Assembly: GCA_003162615.1 (NCBI GenBank)
Contig: PMNG01000103.1
Coordinates: 1-19,634, forward strand
DNA: 19,634 nt
Source of the DNA: Methanothrix sp.
GTDB lineage: Archaea > Halobacteriota > Methanosarcinia > Methanotrichales > Methanotrichaceae
Direction: 5' to 3'
Shown piece after piece: positions 7,334 to 12,942 of this stretch (position 1 is the first letter of the stretch; each line of letters opens with the position of its first letter). The position numbers were made by a program, and so were the translations under genes. Under the pieces are notes generated by a model, which searched no databases, was not told where the DNA came from, and was given only the letters and a program-made list of their open reading frames with translations.

Positions 7334-7538
7334 TCAGGATAAAGAAGAATGGCCAAGGAGGCCATTACTTCCCCCTATATTCTCTTTCAAGGCTGCGTTT
7401 GCTGATCTGAGTTCCGGCAGGATCTCGGCAATATTCTTATCCCTGTACGCTGATCTACCAACTGTACCCGGTTTTAATCTTCTGCAGGAGGATCTTCATA
7501 GGCTGCTCGTTCTTGTGGACAACCTCTTTGGTTTCCAT
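7334..7538 (-). pseudogene. Small broken gene with nonsense codon and frameshift
   Basis: ATG 7538 directly follows the TAA of the zinc-knuckle gene and uses its GAGGTGG as ribosome site. It encodes METKEVVHKNEQPMKILLQK then IKTGYSW before TAG at 7455. Reading past the TAG gives ISVQG and a TAA. In a shifted frame the DNA continues DKNIAEILPELRSANAALKE. Joined, these make a plausible small protein of about 65 residues with GYSWxISVxG in the middle, which fits a pattern I have seen in methanogen small proteins. I read it as one gene killed by a stop and a one-base shift. A genuine 27-residue peptide is the alternative. Confidence 0.42.
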
Positions 7539-7847
7539 TTATACCACCTCATCTGCCAGGATCTCGCTTGCAATCATAATGCAATGCTCAGGATTGCTCT
7601 TCTTGTGAGCCTTCGTCGCCTGCTCCATGTCATCTCCGCAAGAAGACTCGGCGATCTGACCACAAGACATGCAATAGGCTTGCCAGGTTGACTGCTTTGC
7701 CTTAGCAACTGGAACATCTTCAAGGACGGCAAGATTACCGCCCTCACATCCTACAGACTGGCATCCTACATATCGAGCCAGATCGTAGGCTTGTGACTTG
7801 GTAAGTCCTTTTTCAGTCCAGCCGCATTTATTGCAGACTACTTGCAT
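7539..7847 (-). CDS. Zinc-binding protein with two Cys clusters, unknown function (102 residues)
   Basis: The N-terminal part has CNKCGW and then CQSVGCEGG about 25 residues later, a likely zinc site. The C-terminal part has YCMSCGQ followed by SSCGDDMEQATKAHKKSNPE, in which Cys and His residues could form a second site. I do not recognise the family. ATG 7847 is chosen because GGAGG sits 7 bases upstream; the in-frame TTG at 7853 is too close to it. The gene starts 2 bp after the stop of the 103-residue gene, so the two are almost certainly co-transcribed and translationally coupled. Confidence 0.6.
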   Translation of the reverse strand: MQVVCNKCGWTEKGLTKSQAYDLARYVGCQSVGCEGGNLAVLEDVPVAKAKQSTWQAYCMSCGQIAESSCGDDMEQATKAHKKSNPEHCIMIASEILADEVV

Positions 7848-7849
7848 CT

Positions 7850-8161
7850 TCAAGCCTCCATTCTCTGCAGCTCTATCTGATGCTCTATGCGAATCTGATC
7901 ATGCCCAGACCACCTTTGCATTGAATCGACCTGAAAGAGCAGCTCGCAAATCATTGGCTTTTGCATTCTGCAGATTGTCCACAGATTATCGATTATCTTC
8001 GGGTCGTTCTTGCGCTGTGGGTTTAGGACCACTAAGGGGCGCGTCTCTTCAAGGATTCCCTCAAGCTCATCCATGCCTGCCAGTTCTAAAGGTCTAAGCT
8101 TTACGATTTCAACGCTTTGCGTTGAAGGGCTTCTGCCCTCAAAAAGTGTTCTTCCAGACAT
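7850..8161 (-). CDS. First gene of the AbrB-facing operon, unknown function (103 residues)
   Basis: The protein begins MSGRTLFEGRSPSTQSVEIV and has a central stretch PLVVLNPQRKNDPKIIDNLW followed by CRMQKPMICELLFQVD. It looks like a small alpha/beta domain; no family is recognised. The open frame extends upstream to 8224, but a TTTAAATA box at 8196-8204 lies inside that extension. GGTGA at 8169-8173 is well placed for ATG 8161, so 8161 is the start. The gene heads a minus-strand operon and its promoter lies beside a large inverted repeat shared with the divergent AbrB gene, which probably regulates it. Confidence 0.55.
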   Translation of the reverse strand: MSGRTLFEGRSPSTQSVEIVKLRPLELAGMDELEGILEETRPLVVLNPQRKNDPKIIDNLWTICRMQKPMICELLFQVDSMQRWSGHDQIRIEHQIELQRMEA

Positions 8162-8173
8162 TGTGTTTTCACC
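8159..8173 (-). repeat. 15-bp translation-leader repeat, copy 1
   Basis: The minus strand reads GGTGAAAACACAATG, containing the ribosome site and start codon of the 103-residue gene. An exact copy occurs on the plus strand at 8448-8462, on the other side of the AbrB gene. Confidence 0.7.
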
Positions 8174-8195
8174 AAGAGCCTCTTTGTGACTGAAG

Positions 8196-8204
8196 TATTT
8201 AAAT
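8196..8204 (-). promoter_or_regulatory. TATA box of the 103-residue gene operon
   Basis: The minus strand reads ATTTAAATA, a strong archaeal TATA match. It is about 39 bp from ATG 8161, leaving a leader of roughly 13 bases that begins at the GGTGA ribosome site. Confidence 0.55.
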
Positions 8205-8211
8205 CTAATGG

Positions 8212-8281
8212 CATACAATACCATTTAGAACCATTAGAAATACTAAAGTACTTAAGCAATGGTCTATAATGGTACTATATG
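8212..8281. promoter_or_regulatory. Inverted-repeat operator between divergent promoters
   Basis: TACCATTTAGAACCATT at 8219-8235 faces AATGGTCTATAATGGTA at 8258-8274. Each arm carries two AATGG/CCATT sites, giving four half-sites. With CATA.A at the outer edges the arms extend to 8212-8235 and 8258-8281, with 18 of 24 positions paired. The repeat lies between the minus-strand TATA box at 8196-8204 and the AbrB start codon, and its spacer contains the likely AbrB TATA box. It is well placed to let one protein, probably the AbrB product, shut off both genes. Confidence 0.6.
8249..8256 (+). promoter_or_regulatory. TATA-like box of the AbrB gene
   Basis: TACTTAAG is centred about 26 bp before ATG 8279, which predicts a leaderless transcript. 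It sits in the spacer of the inverted repeat. Confidence 0.4.
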
Positions 8282-8419
8282 CGCGAGATAACCACAGAAC
8301 TAAAAATAGACAAGTCTGGCAGAATCGTTATCCCTGAGATTTATAGGCGGGAATTGAGCATCCAACCCGGCCAGTTAGTAAAAATAACAATCAGCAACCC
8401 ACTTGAGAAAGAGAATTAG
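8279..8419 (+). CDS. AbrB/SpoVT-type DNA-binding protein (46 residues)
   Basis: The protein reads MREITTELKIDKSGRIVIPE then IYRRELSIQPGQLVKITISN and a short charged end. This is the swapped-hairpin AbrB fold pattern (KIDKSGRIVIPxxxRxxLxIxPGxxVxI). Such proteins bind palindromic DNA as dimers and are usually antitoxins paired with a PIN toxin. Here no toxin gene follows; a hairpin overlaps the stop codon instead. The gene diverges from a minus-strand operon across an inverted repeat that includes its own start codon, which suggests self-repression. It is too short for ordinary ORF cut-offs. Confidence 0.8.
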   Translation: MREITTELKIDKSGRIVIPEIYRRELSIQPGQLVKITISNPLEKEN

Positions 8420-8437
8420 GCAGGGTAGAACCCTGCC
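8419..8437 (+). terminator. Strong hairpin at the end of the AbrB gene
   Basis: GGCAGGGT, loop AGA, ACCCTGCC form a perfect 8-bp stem that begins on the last base of the stop codon. No T-run follows, so it may stabilise the 3' end of the mRNA or act as a pause site rather than be a classical terminator. Confidence 0.5.
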
Positions 8438-8447
8438 GGCATAGGTC

Positions 8448-8462
8448 GGTGAAAACACAATG
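8448..8462 (+). repeat. 15-bp translation-leader repeat, copy 2
   Basis: GGTGAAAACACAATG is identical to the ribosome site and start codon of the 103-residue gene on the opposite strand. Here it opens a frame of only 11 codons (MPNDSISRKIRS then stop). Confidence 0.7.
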
Positions 8463-8627
8463 CCAAATGATAGTATCTCTCGCAAGATAAGATCTTAACG
8501 ATTAGATTCACCTTAATTTCAAAGTAAAGTTTACTTAGTAATTATAAGCAATGAATGTAATTAACGCCCATTGGTAGTCAATGAAGCGTTGACCTTCGAC
8601 CAACGTCTCTGAAATGGACAGACCAAC

Positions 8628-8689
8628 CTATTTCTACCTTCAGGGCGTTTCTCAATCTATGGAGATTCGCAACTCGGAGTTCAGATTCC
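8628..8689 (+). repeat. Diverged copy of the DHH gene start region
   Basis: This 62-bp stretch matches 10590-10650. CTATTTCTACC is identical, then AGGGC, then the start ATGGAGATTCGC.ACTCGGAG with about 28 of the last 31 bases matching. One single-base indel separates the copies before the ATG. The copied segment covers the leader, the ribosome site and the first ten codons of the DHH phosphoesterase gene. Confidence 0.65.
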
Positions 8690-8760
8690 CCATGACCCGT
8701 CCAAATTTCATAGCAAAAGTTATGCACACAGATCTAGGGTGTAAGGCTAGGAAGAAATAA
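8659..8760 (+). pseudogene. Orphan 5' end of a DHH-type gene (33-codon frame)
   Basis: The frame starts MEIRNSEFRF, like the DHH gene at 10620 (MEIRDSEFKS), and then continues with unrelated residues (PMTRPNFIAKVMHTDLGCKA) to a stop at 8760. The similarity is limited to the leader and about ten codons, so this is a fragment left by duplication or gene loss. It might still be translated, and it directly precedes the nucleotidyltransferase gene. Confidence 0.4.
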
Positions 8761-8780
8761 TGATGTAAGGATTGAGATTA

Positions 8781-9245
8781 ATGATCGAAAACCGCGCACA
8801 GCTAATGGAAGCTCTGAATTATATTGGCTCCAAAATTGAAAACCCAGTAAACGCATACCTGATCGGCGGTGCGGCCATGATGTGGCATAACCTCAAAGAC
8901 GCAACAAAGGATGTGGATATAGTCACATCGTACGAAGCGGCGAACGACATAGTGTCCGCGCTCAGGCTGCACGGAAAGGTCGAGTACAAAGAAGGTGTTG
9001 CAGGCGTCACGTTTCTTCGCATCATGCTGCCACGCAAGAACCTCGTCGTCCAGATCTTCATCCAATCCATATATTCCACTGAAGACTATCAGCGTCTGGA
9101 AGCTGCGGAATGTGAGGTGCTGACGTACGGGAAACTGACCTACAAAATTCCTGACGTTAAAACGCTTGTGGCGTTGAAGGACATTCAAATGCATGCTCTA
9201 TACAACGAATACCAGAGTTTGAAAGAAAGCCGTTCGGCTGGTTAG
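8781..9245 (+). CDS. Nucleotidyltransferase, DUF6036/AbiEii-like
   Basis: The 154-residue protein has YLIGGAAMMWHNLKDATKDVDIVTS, a nucleotidyltransferase-fold core with a GG motif followed by a KDxD metal site, then a strand pair ending MLPRKNLVVQIF. This fits the DUF6036 or AbiEii-like group, often found as part of toxin-antitoxin or defence loci. The C-terminus (DVKTLVALKDIQMHALYNEY then a short polar end) stops soon after the conserved part, where relatives often carry a further helical region, so it may be shortened. ATG 8781 is preferred over TTG 8772 because AAGGA lies 9 bases before it. No partner gene is recognised beside it. Confidence 0.65.
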   Translation: MIENRAQLMEALNYIGSKIENPVNAYLIGGAAMMWHNLKDATKDVDIVTSYEAANDIVSALRLHGKVEYKEGVAGVTFLRIMLPRKNLVVQIFIQSIYSTEDYQRLEAAECEVLTYGKLTYKIPDVKTLVALKDIQMHALYNEYQSLKESRSAG

Positions 9246-9265
9246 ACTCTTAGGAATTGCAGTCA

Positions 9266-9364
9266 TCATTTGCGCAGAAGAAGTCTATTTATTGCTTTCA
9301 TTTTCAATATCTCAACCAAAGGTTTAGCATCGTTGGCTCCCACAATCATTATTCGCTTACTCAT
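9266..9364 (-). CDS. Candidate small protein (32 residues)
   Basis: The frame starts at ATG 9364, with GAGGT 7 bases upstream, and encodes MSKRIMIVGANDAKPLVEIL then KMKAINRLLLRK. The start looks like the first strand of a Rossmann-like or receiver-like fold (IMIVGAND), and the end is basic. It may be a real small protein or the truncated head of a longer gene. No family is recognised. Confidence 0.35.
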   Translation of the reverse strand: MSKRIMIVGANDAKPLVEILKMKAINRLLLRK

Positions 9365-9448
9365 CGAAATACCTCTTGCTGATTGTCTGAGTCTTTCATG
9401 ATGAATTTATCTGCGAAATTCAAGCTTATAAAATACATATTCATAGAT

Positions 9449-9802
9449 CTATCGTTTTAAATGGCGTTTCAAATCCGGTGACATGACAGCCCACAGCTCA
9501 GGAAACTCATATTCGATATTCCCTAGCACCTTCGGAGCCTCTTTGTATACAGAATCATGGTGGTCTACATATAGAAATATAATATTATATTCTATAATCA
9601 TATAGACTATAACAAAATGATCAGCAACGTGTGATCCACGAGTATATTTTAAGTTGCCTGTTTTGGGTTTGCCTATTGTTGTTGGATTTGCCACGATTTG
9701 TCTGATTTTATCATCTATTTTTGACTGTAATGGTTTATTCTTCTTGATTAAACGCCTGTATTGATCTCTAAATTCTAGTGTACGCCTGATTTTAAAAGGC
9801 AT
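9449..9802 (-). CDS. RelE/ParE-type toxin
   Basis: A 117-residue protein with the RelE/ParE fold pattern: a basic helical start (TLEFRDQYRRLIKKNKPLQS), the middle strand region KTGNLKYTRGSHVADHFVIV, and IIFLYVDHHDSVYK. The last motif is typical of the archaeal branch of the family. Members cleave mRNA on the ribosome or poison gyrase; which applies cannot be told. It follows its antitoxin by 11 bp on the same strand and is probably translated from the same mRNA. The protein carries about 20 residues beyond the usual end (EYEFPELWAVMSPDLKRHLK). Confidence 0.8.
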   Translation of the reverse strand: MPFKIRRTLEFRDQYRRLIKKNKPLQSKIDDKIRQIVANPTTIGKPKTGNLKYTRGSHVADHFVIVYMIIEYNIIFLYVDHHDSVYKEAPKVLGNIEYEFPELWAVMSPDLKRHLKR

Positions 9803-9813
9803 AGAAAAGGGGT

Positions 9814-9993
9814 TTACTCTGGATTGTGCAGATCTTCCAGGAGATCATCAACATTATCGAAGGTCTTCACTAAGCCCGCGTTGTACTGCTTCATGCTTCG
9901 TACCATCCCAGCCTTAAACTCTGGAAGTGCGGCTTCTTCCTTAGTGATGCCCGATATCATGATCTCTTCCTTAGCAACCTCTGAACAAACCAT
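9814..9993 (-). CDS. Antitoxin of the RelE/ParE-type pair (59 residues)
   Basis: The frame starts at ATG 9993 with GGTGA six bases upstream. It contains ITKEEAALPEFKAGMVRSMK then TFDNVDDLLEDLHNPE at the end. Acidic C-termini of this kind, ending in xTFDxVDDLLxDL, are typical of antitoxins that wrap RelE-type toxins. It is shorter than usual at the N-terminus, where a DNA-binding domain would sit, so autoregulation by this protein alone is doubtful. It lies directly upstream of the toxin. Confidence 0.7.
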   Translation of the reverse strand: MVCSEVAKEEIMISGITKEEAALPEFKAGMVRSMKQYNAGLVKTFDNVDDLLEDLHNPE

Positions 9994-10332
9994 TCACAAT
10001 CACCGGAATCTAACGCTGGCATTCATATGCGTCGATGATATTTATACATATCTAAGTCATTATGCTGTCAATGCTATCGTTTTCAATTGACGTTTGACAA
10101 AAGATGAAATCCGACTTCGTACTTTCCCATACGACCTTCATGTCTTGCAGTTATACAATAAGTACATACAACATACTCCTAACTCAAGCACGATCTATGC
10201 TATATGCAGATTTCGAAAAACAAGCCACTGCATATCGTTTAATTTTATAAGCCGTATCTTATGGACATGTTTCGACACTCGTAATGTGTTTACCTTTACG
10301 CTCCGGTTCCTACAGCATCAAAACCGCATGCA
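9994..10332. other. AT-rich intergenic region (339 bp)
   Basis: It contains the antitoxin promoter near its left end. Beyond this, an 80-codon plus-strand frame at 10094-10336 has no protein-like character. A TATA-like TTTTATAAG near 10240-10250 is not followed by a clear gene. The base composition is more AT-rich than the flanking core genes, consistent with decayed accessory DNA. Confidence 0.45.
10039..10046 (-). promoter_or_regulatory. TATA box of the antitoxin-toxin operon
   Basis: The minus strand reads TATAAATA, an almost ideal archaeal TATA box, 46-53 bp before the antitoxin ATG. A transcript would carry a leader of about 20 bases including the GGTGA ribosome site. Confidence 0.55.
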
Positions 10333-10536
10333 ATGACACAATTGACCAATATCAGCAACCCCTGCAGAATGTGTTCAGTTTGGTTACTTGATACTATCAT
10401 CGACCTTTATAAAAAACTTGATAGCTGGCTTAGTGCTGACGAGGATGAAGCCCATGCTGAAGAATATGAAAGAGATAGAGAAATTGTCAAGCGATTTAAA
10501 GAAAAGTGGGGACACCTGTCTAAAAAAACTGAATAG
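10333..10536 (+). CDS. Small charged helical protein (67 residues or shorter)
   Basis: The frame ends with a protein-like stretch: LLDTIIDLYKKLDSWLSADE then a Glu/Arg-rich helix (EEYERDREIVKRFKEKWGHL). The first 16 or so residues, including CRMC, look less convincing, and the true start may be inside. It is not recognised, and there is no clear ribosome site. It lies 83 bp upstream of the DHH gene on the same strand. Confidence 0.4.
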   Translation: MTQLTNISNPCRMCSVWLLDTIIDLYKKLDSWLSADEDEAHAEEYERDREIVKRFKEKWGHLSKKTE

Positions 10537-10589
10537 CCCGCTCTCTGGTGGCTCACTTCAAATTAAGATCAGATCCTGTAGCCAACAAT

Positions 10590-10650
10590 CTATTTCTACC
10601 ACGAGGGCAATTTCGGCGCATGGAGATTCGCGACTCGGAGTTCAAATCCT
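10590..10650 (+). repeat. Source copy of the duplicated DHH start region
   Basis: This covers the leader and first ten codons of the DHH gene and matches the fragment at 8628-8689 about 2 kb upstream, in the same orientation. CTATTTCTACC, AGGGC and most of the first 31 coding bases agree. Confidence 0.65.
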
Positions 10651-11573
10651 GCATCCGCAAATACAACGATGTTCTATACCTTTGCCATAAGAACGCCGAT
10701 CCCGATGCCATAGGAAGCGGTTTTGCTCTCCAGCAGGCCTTCGGCGGATCCCTTGGCGTTGCAGAAGACTTGAGCAGGACTGGCAGCACCCTCTCCAAGG
10801 CCATAGGCGCTGAGATCATACTGAACCCCAGGGTCGAGAACTACGATTTCGTGGTCGTCGTCGACGCCTCTGTTCGGCTTCAGCTAGGAGCGGTCCGGCT
10901 GAAGAACTATGCAGTAGTCGATCACCACCTGGACGACGGGCTACTGGCGAGTGCAGAGTTCCACATCCAGAGGCCATCAAGCTCGACCGCAGAGATCGTG
11001 TGGAGCATCATAAGAGGGAGCAATATTGTGCCTACCAGGGAGATGGTCTTGGGCCTGCTGGTGGGGATGATCTCAGACTCAGGAAGGTTCAGACGAGCAA
11101 ACCCCCAGTCTTTCAGAACTGCGGCGGAGCTTCTGGAAACGGGCATGGCCGAGTACGATGAAGCTGTGGCTGTGCTGTCCAGGATGCCTACTGAGATATC
11201 TCAGAGGATTGCAGTCCTGAAGGCTGCGTCCAGGGCGGAAGTAGTACGTCAGGACGACTGGCTGATCGTCACAACGGAAATAAACGCTTTCGAGGGCTCG
11301 GCCGCCATGGGCCTGGTGGACATCGGAGCCGATGTGGCTCTGGCCGCAGGAAAGCACGGCAGCTCCGCACGGGTCAGCGGCAGGGCCAACAGGGAAGCAG
11401 CCAGGGCGGGACTGGACCTGGCTGGAGTGATGCGCCAAGTGGCTAAAGCCCATGGAGGCGAAGGTGGAGGCCACCGTGCGGCTGCAGCAATGGAGGCAGG
11501 CGGAGAGCCTGCGGAACTCCTGGACGAGTGTAGAAAAAAGGTAGCCGAGATCCTCCAACCAAGGCAAGCTTAA
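10620..11573 (+). CDS. DHH/DHHA1 family phosphoesterase (NrnA/RecJ-like)
   Basis: This metal-dependent phosphodiesterase has 317 residues. The DHH domain shows NADPDAIGS (Asp 27 and 29), VVVVDAS (Asp 82), VVDHH (101-103) and GMISDSG (Asp 153), the full manganese-binding set. The DHHA1 domain ends with GGEGGGHRAAAAMEAGG, the substrate-binding loop. Proteins of this type degrade short RNA, cyclic dinucleotide products or single-stranded DNA; length and domain order fit the NrnA-like group rather than full RecJ. The open frame begins at 10548, but MEIRDSEF at 10620 follows GAGGG and is the part conserved in the duplicated fragment at 8659. Its stop codon overlaps that of pgk on the other strand. 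Confidence 0.85.
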   Translation: MEIRDSEFKSCIRKYNDVLYLCHKNADPDAIGSGFALQQAFGGSLGVAEDLSRTGSTLSKAIGAEIILNPRVENYDFVVVVDASVRLQLGAVRLKNYAVVDHHLDDGLLASAEFHIQRPSSSTAEIVWSIIRGSNIVPTREMVLGLLVGMISDSGRFRRANPQSFRTAAELLETGMAEYDEAVAVLSRMPTEISQRIAVLKAASRAEVVRQDDWLIVTTEINAFEGSAAMGLVDIGADVALAAGKHGSSARVSGRANREAARAGLDLAGVMRQVAKAHGGEGGGHRAAAAMEAGGEPAELLDECRKKVAEILQPRQA

Positions 11574-12790
11574 GCTTTTCTATACCTTTCGGCGGCCTTC
11601 TTCAGGGCCTCGATACCGGGTAGGGGATCGCCCGACAGGTACGTAATGCTGGCTCCGCCGCCAATGCTCACATGGGAGAACTTTGGCTCAAGGCCAAGCT
11701 TCTCAATGGCAGCTACAGTGTGACCTCCGCCGGCTATTGAGTAGCCCGACTCTGTAGCAGCCTTGAGTAGCTCTGTAGTGCCCAGCTTGAACAACTCGTT
11801 CTCGAAGATGCCGGTGGGCCCGTTCAGCACTGCAACCTTGGACTCTCTTAGCGCCTTGGAGAACTCGACAATGGTCTCTAGACCGATATCCGCTATAGGC
11901 AGGTCTGGTGGAATCTTGTTTACGCTGACCTCGATTCTCTCCCCATTCTTGTTCAGAGCTACGTCCTTTGGAAGAGCAATCTTGTCGGGGTACTCTTTCA
12001 GAAGCTTGGCAGCAATGGGGATCTGATCGAGATACTCCTGGTCTTCGACAAACTTCCGGTTGGCCTCACCCACGTCCAGTCCAGAAGCCATCATGAAGAC
12101 GGTGGCCACAACCCCTGAGGTCAGAACTCTGTCTGCTCCGCCTCGGCTCAGCACGTTCTGGGTGACTTTGATGGAGTCATCCGCCTTTGTACCTCCCAGT
12201 GCGAAGACCGTTGGATGCTCGTGACCCTTTAGGCCCTTGTCCAGCGCTGTGATTTCCTTGTCCATCAGAATGCCGGCGACGCTCGGGAGCAACTCAGTAA
12301 AGCCCACAACGGACAGATGAGACCTGTGGGATACGGCAAAAGCATCGTTGATGAACAGGTCGAAGAGGGGTGCCAACCGCTTTACCATGTGGCTCTTGGC
12401 GTGGTCTGCAGGGGATCTGTTCATGTTCTCTTCGGCGTAGAACCGGGTGTTCTCCAGGAGGAGAACCTCTCCTGGCACCAGCGATTTGATCATGTCGAGC
12501 GCATGGGAGCCGAAGATGTCATCTACATAGGTTACCTCTCTGCGTAGGAGCTTGGTGGCCAGCTTCGCATGGGCCTCCATTGTAGTGAAGTCCTTCTTAC
12601 CCGCCCTGCTCTGATGGGCCATGAGGACCACTTGGCAGTCCTCTAAGGCCCGCAGAGTCTCCAGGTGGCTCTTTATCCGCTTGTCGTCAAGAATATTTCC
12701 GGCAGGGTCCATCGGTGAGTTGAAGTCAACCCTCACCAGGACCCTTTTGTTATCGAGTGTGATATCATCCATTACGAGATAATCTTTCAA
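11570..12790 (-). CDS. pgk: Phosphoglycerate kinase
   Basis: This enzyme catalyses 1,3-bisphosphoglycerate + ADP to 3-phosphoglycerate + ATP in the glycolysis/gluconeogenesis path; in an acetate-using methanogen it should work mainly towards sugar synthesis. The motifs are complete: VLVRVDFNSP, the substrate loop HQSRAGKKDF, LLLENTRF, DAFAVSHRSH, FALGGTKADDS, NGPTGIFE and the nucleotide loop AGGGHTVAA. It is about 406 residues long from TTG 12790, which has GGAGG 10 bases upstream and gives the start KDYLVMDDITLDNKRV. An ATG at 12832 would add 14 residues (MSTFITPYLGGKRE) without a ribosome site; a leaderless start there cannot be excluded. Confidence 0.88.
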   Translation of the reverse strand: MKDYLVMDDITLDNKRVLVRVDFNSPMDPAGNILDDKRIKSHLETLRALEDCQVVLMAHQSRAGKKDFTTMEAHAKLATKLLRREVTYVDDIFGSHALDMIKSLVPGEVLLLENTRFYAEENMNRSPADHAKSHMVKRLAPLFDLFINDAFAVSHRSHLSVVGFTELLPSVAGILMDKEITALDKGLKGHEHPTVFALGGTKADDSIKVTQNVLSRGGADRVLTSGVVATVFMMASGLDVGEANRKFVEDQEYLDQIPIAAKLLKEYPDKIALPKDVALNKNGERIEVSVNKIPPDLPIADIGLETIVEFSKALRESKVAVLNGPTGIFENELFKLGTTELLKAATESGYSIAGGGHTVAAIEKLGLEPKFSHVSIGGGASITYLSGDPLPGIEALKKAAERYRKA

Positions 12791-12942
12791 CTCGCGTTTC
12801 CCTCCCAGGTATGGTGTGATAAATGTTGACATAAGAGCTATATAGCCGTTGCTAATTTCACAAATGGAATAAAAAATTGATATCGTCCTAATGCGTTGAA
12901 GTTCGGGTTCGTGCAGATCGGTGGAGAATATGAGGTGATGGT

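Noticed and set aside
7455..7457. TAG as a possible pyrrolysine codon
   Set aside because: Reading through gives five codons and then TAA, so a full protein would not result; the useful continuation is in another frame.
7158..7691. 177-codon plus-strand frame
   Set aside because: It overlaps the zinc-Cys gene and its downstream remnants on the other strand, has no ribosome site and no recognisable motif.
8522..8536. AAGTAAA-G-TTTACTT inverted repeat just before a TATA-like sequence
   Set aside because: The bases are AT-rich and short, and no gene starts at the expected distance, so chance is as likely as an operator.
10094..10336. 80-codon plus-strand frame in AT-rich DNA
   Set aside because: It is rich in Cys, His, Phe and Thr without pattern, has no ribosome site, and looks like chance.
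10630..10660. GGAGTTCAAATCC resembling a tRNA T-arm
   Set aside because: The flanking bases do not pair as a T-stem and there is no acceptor or anticodon arm; it is the coding start of the DHH gene.
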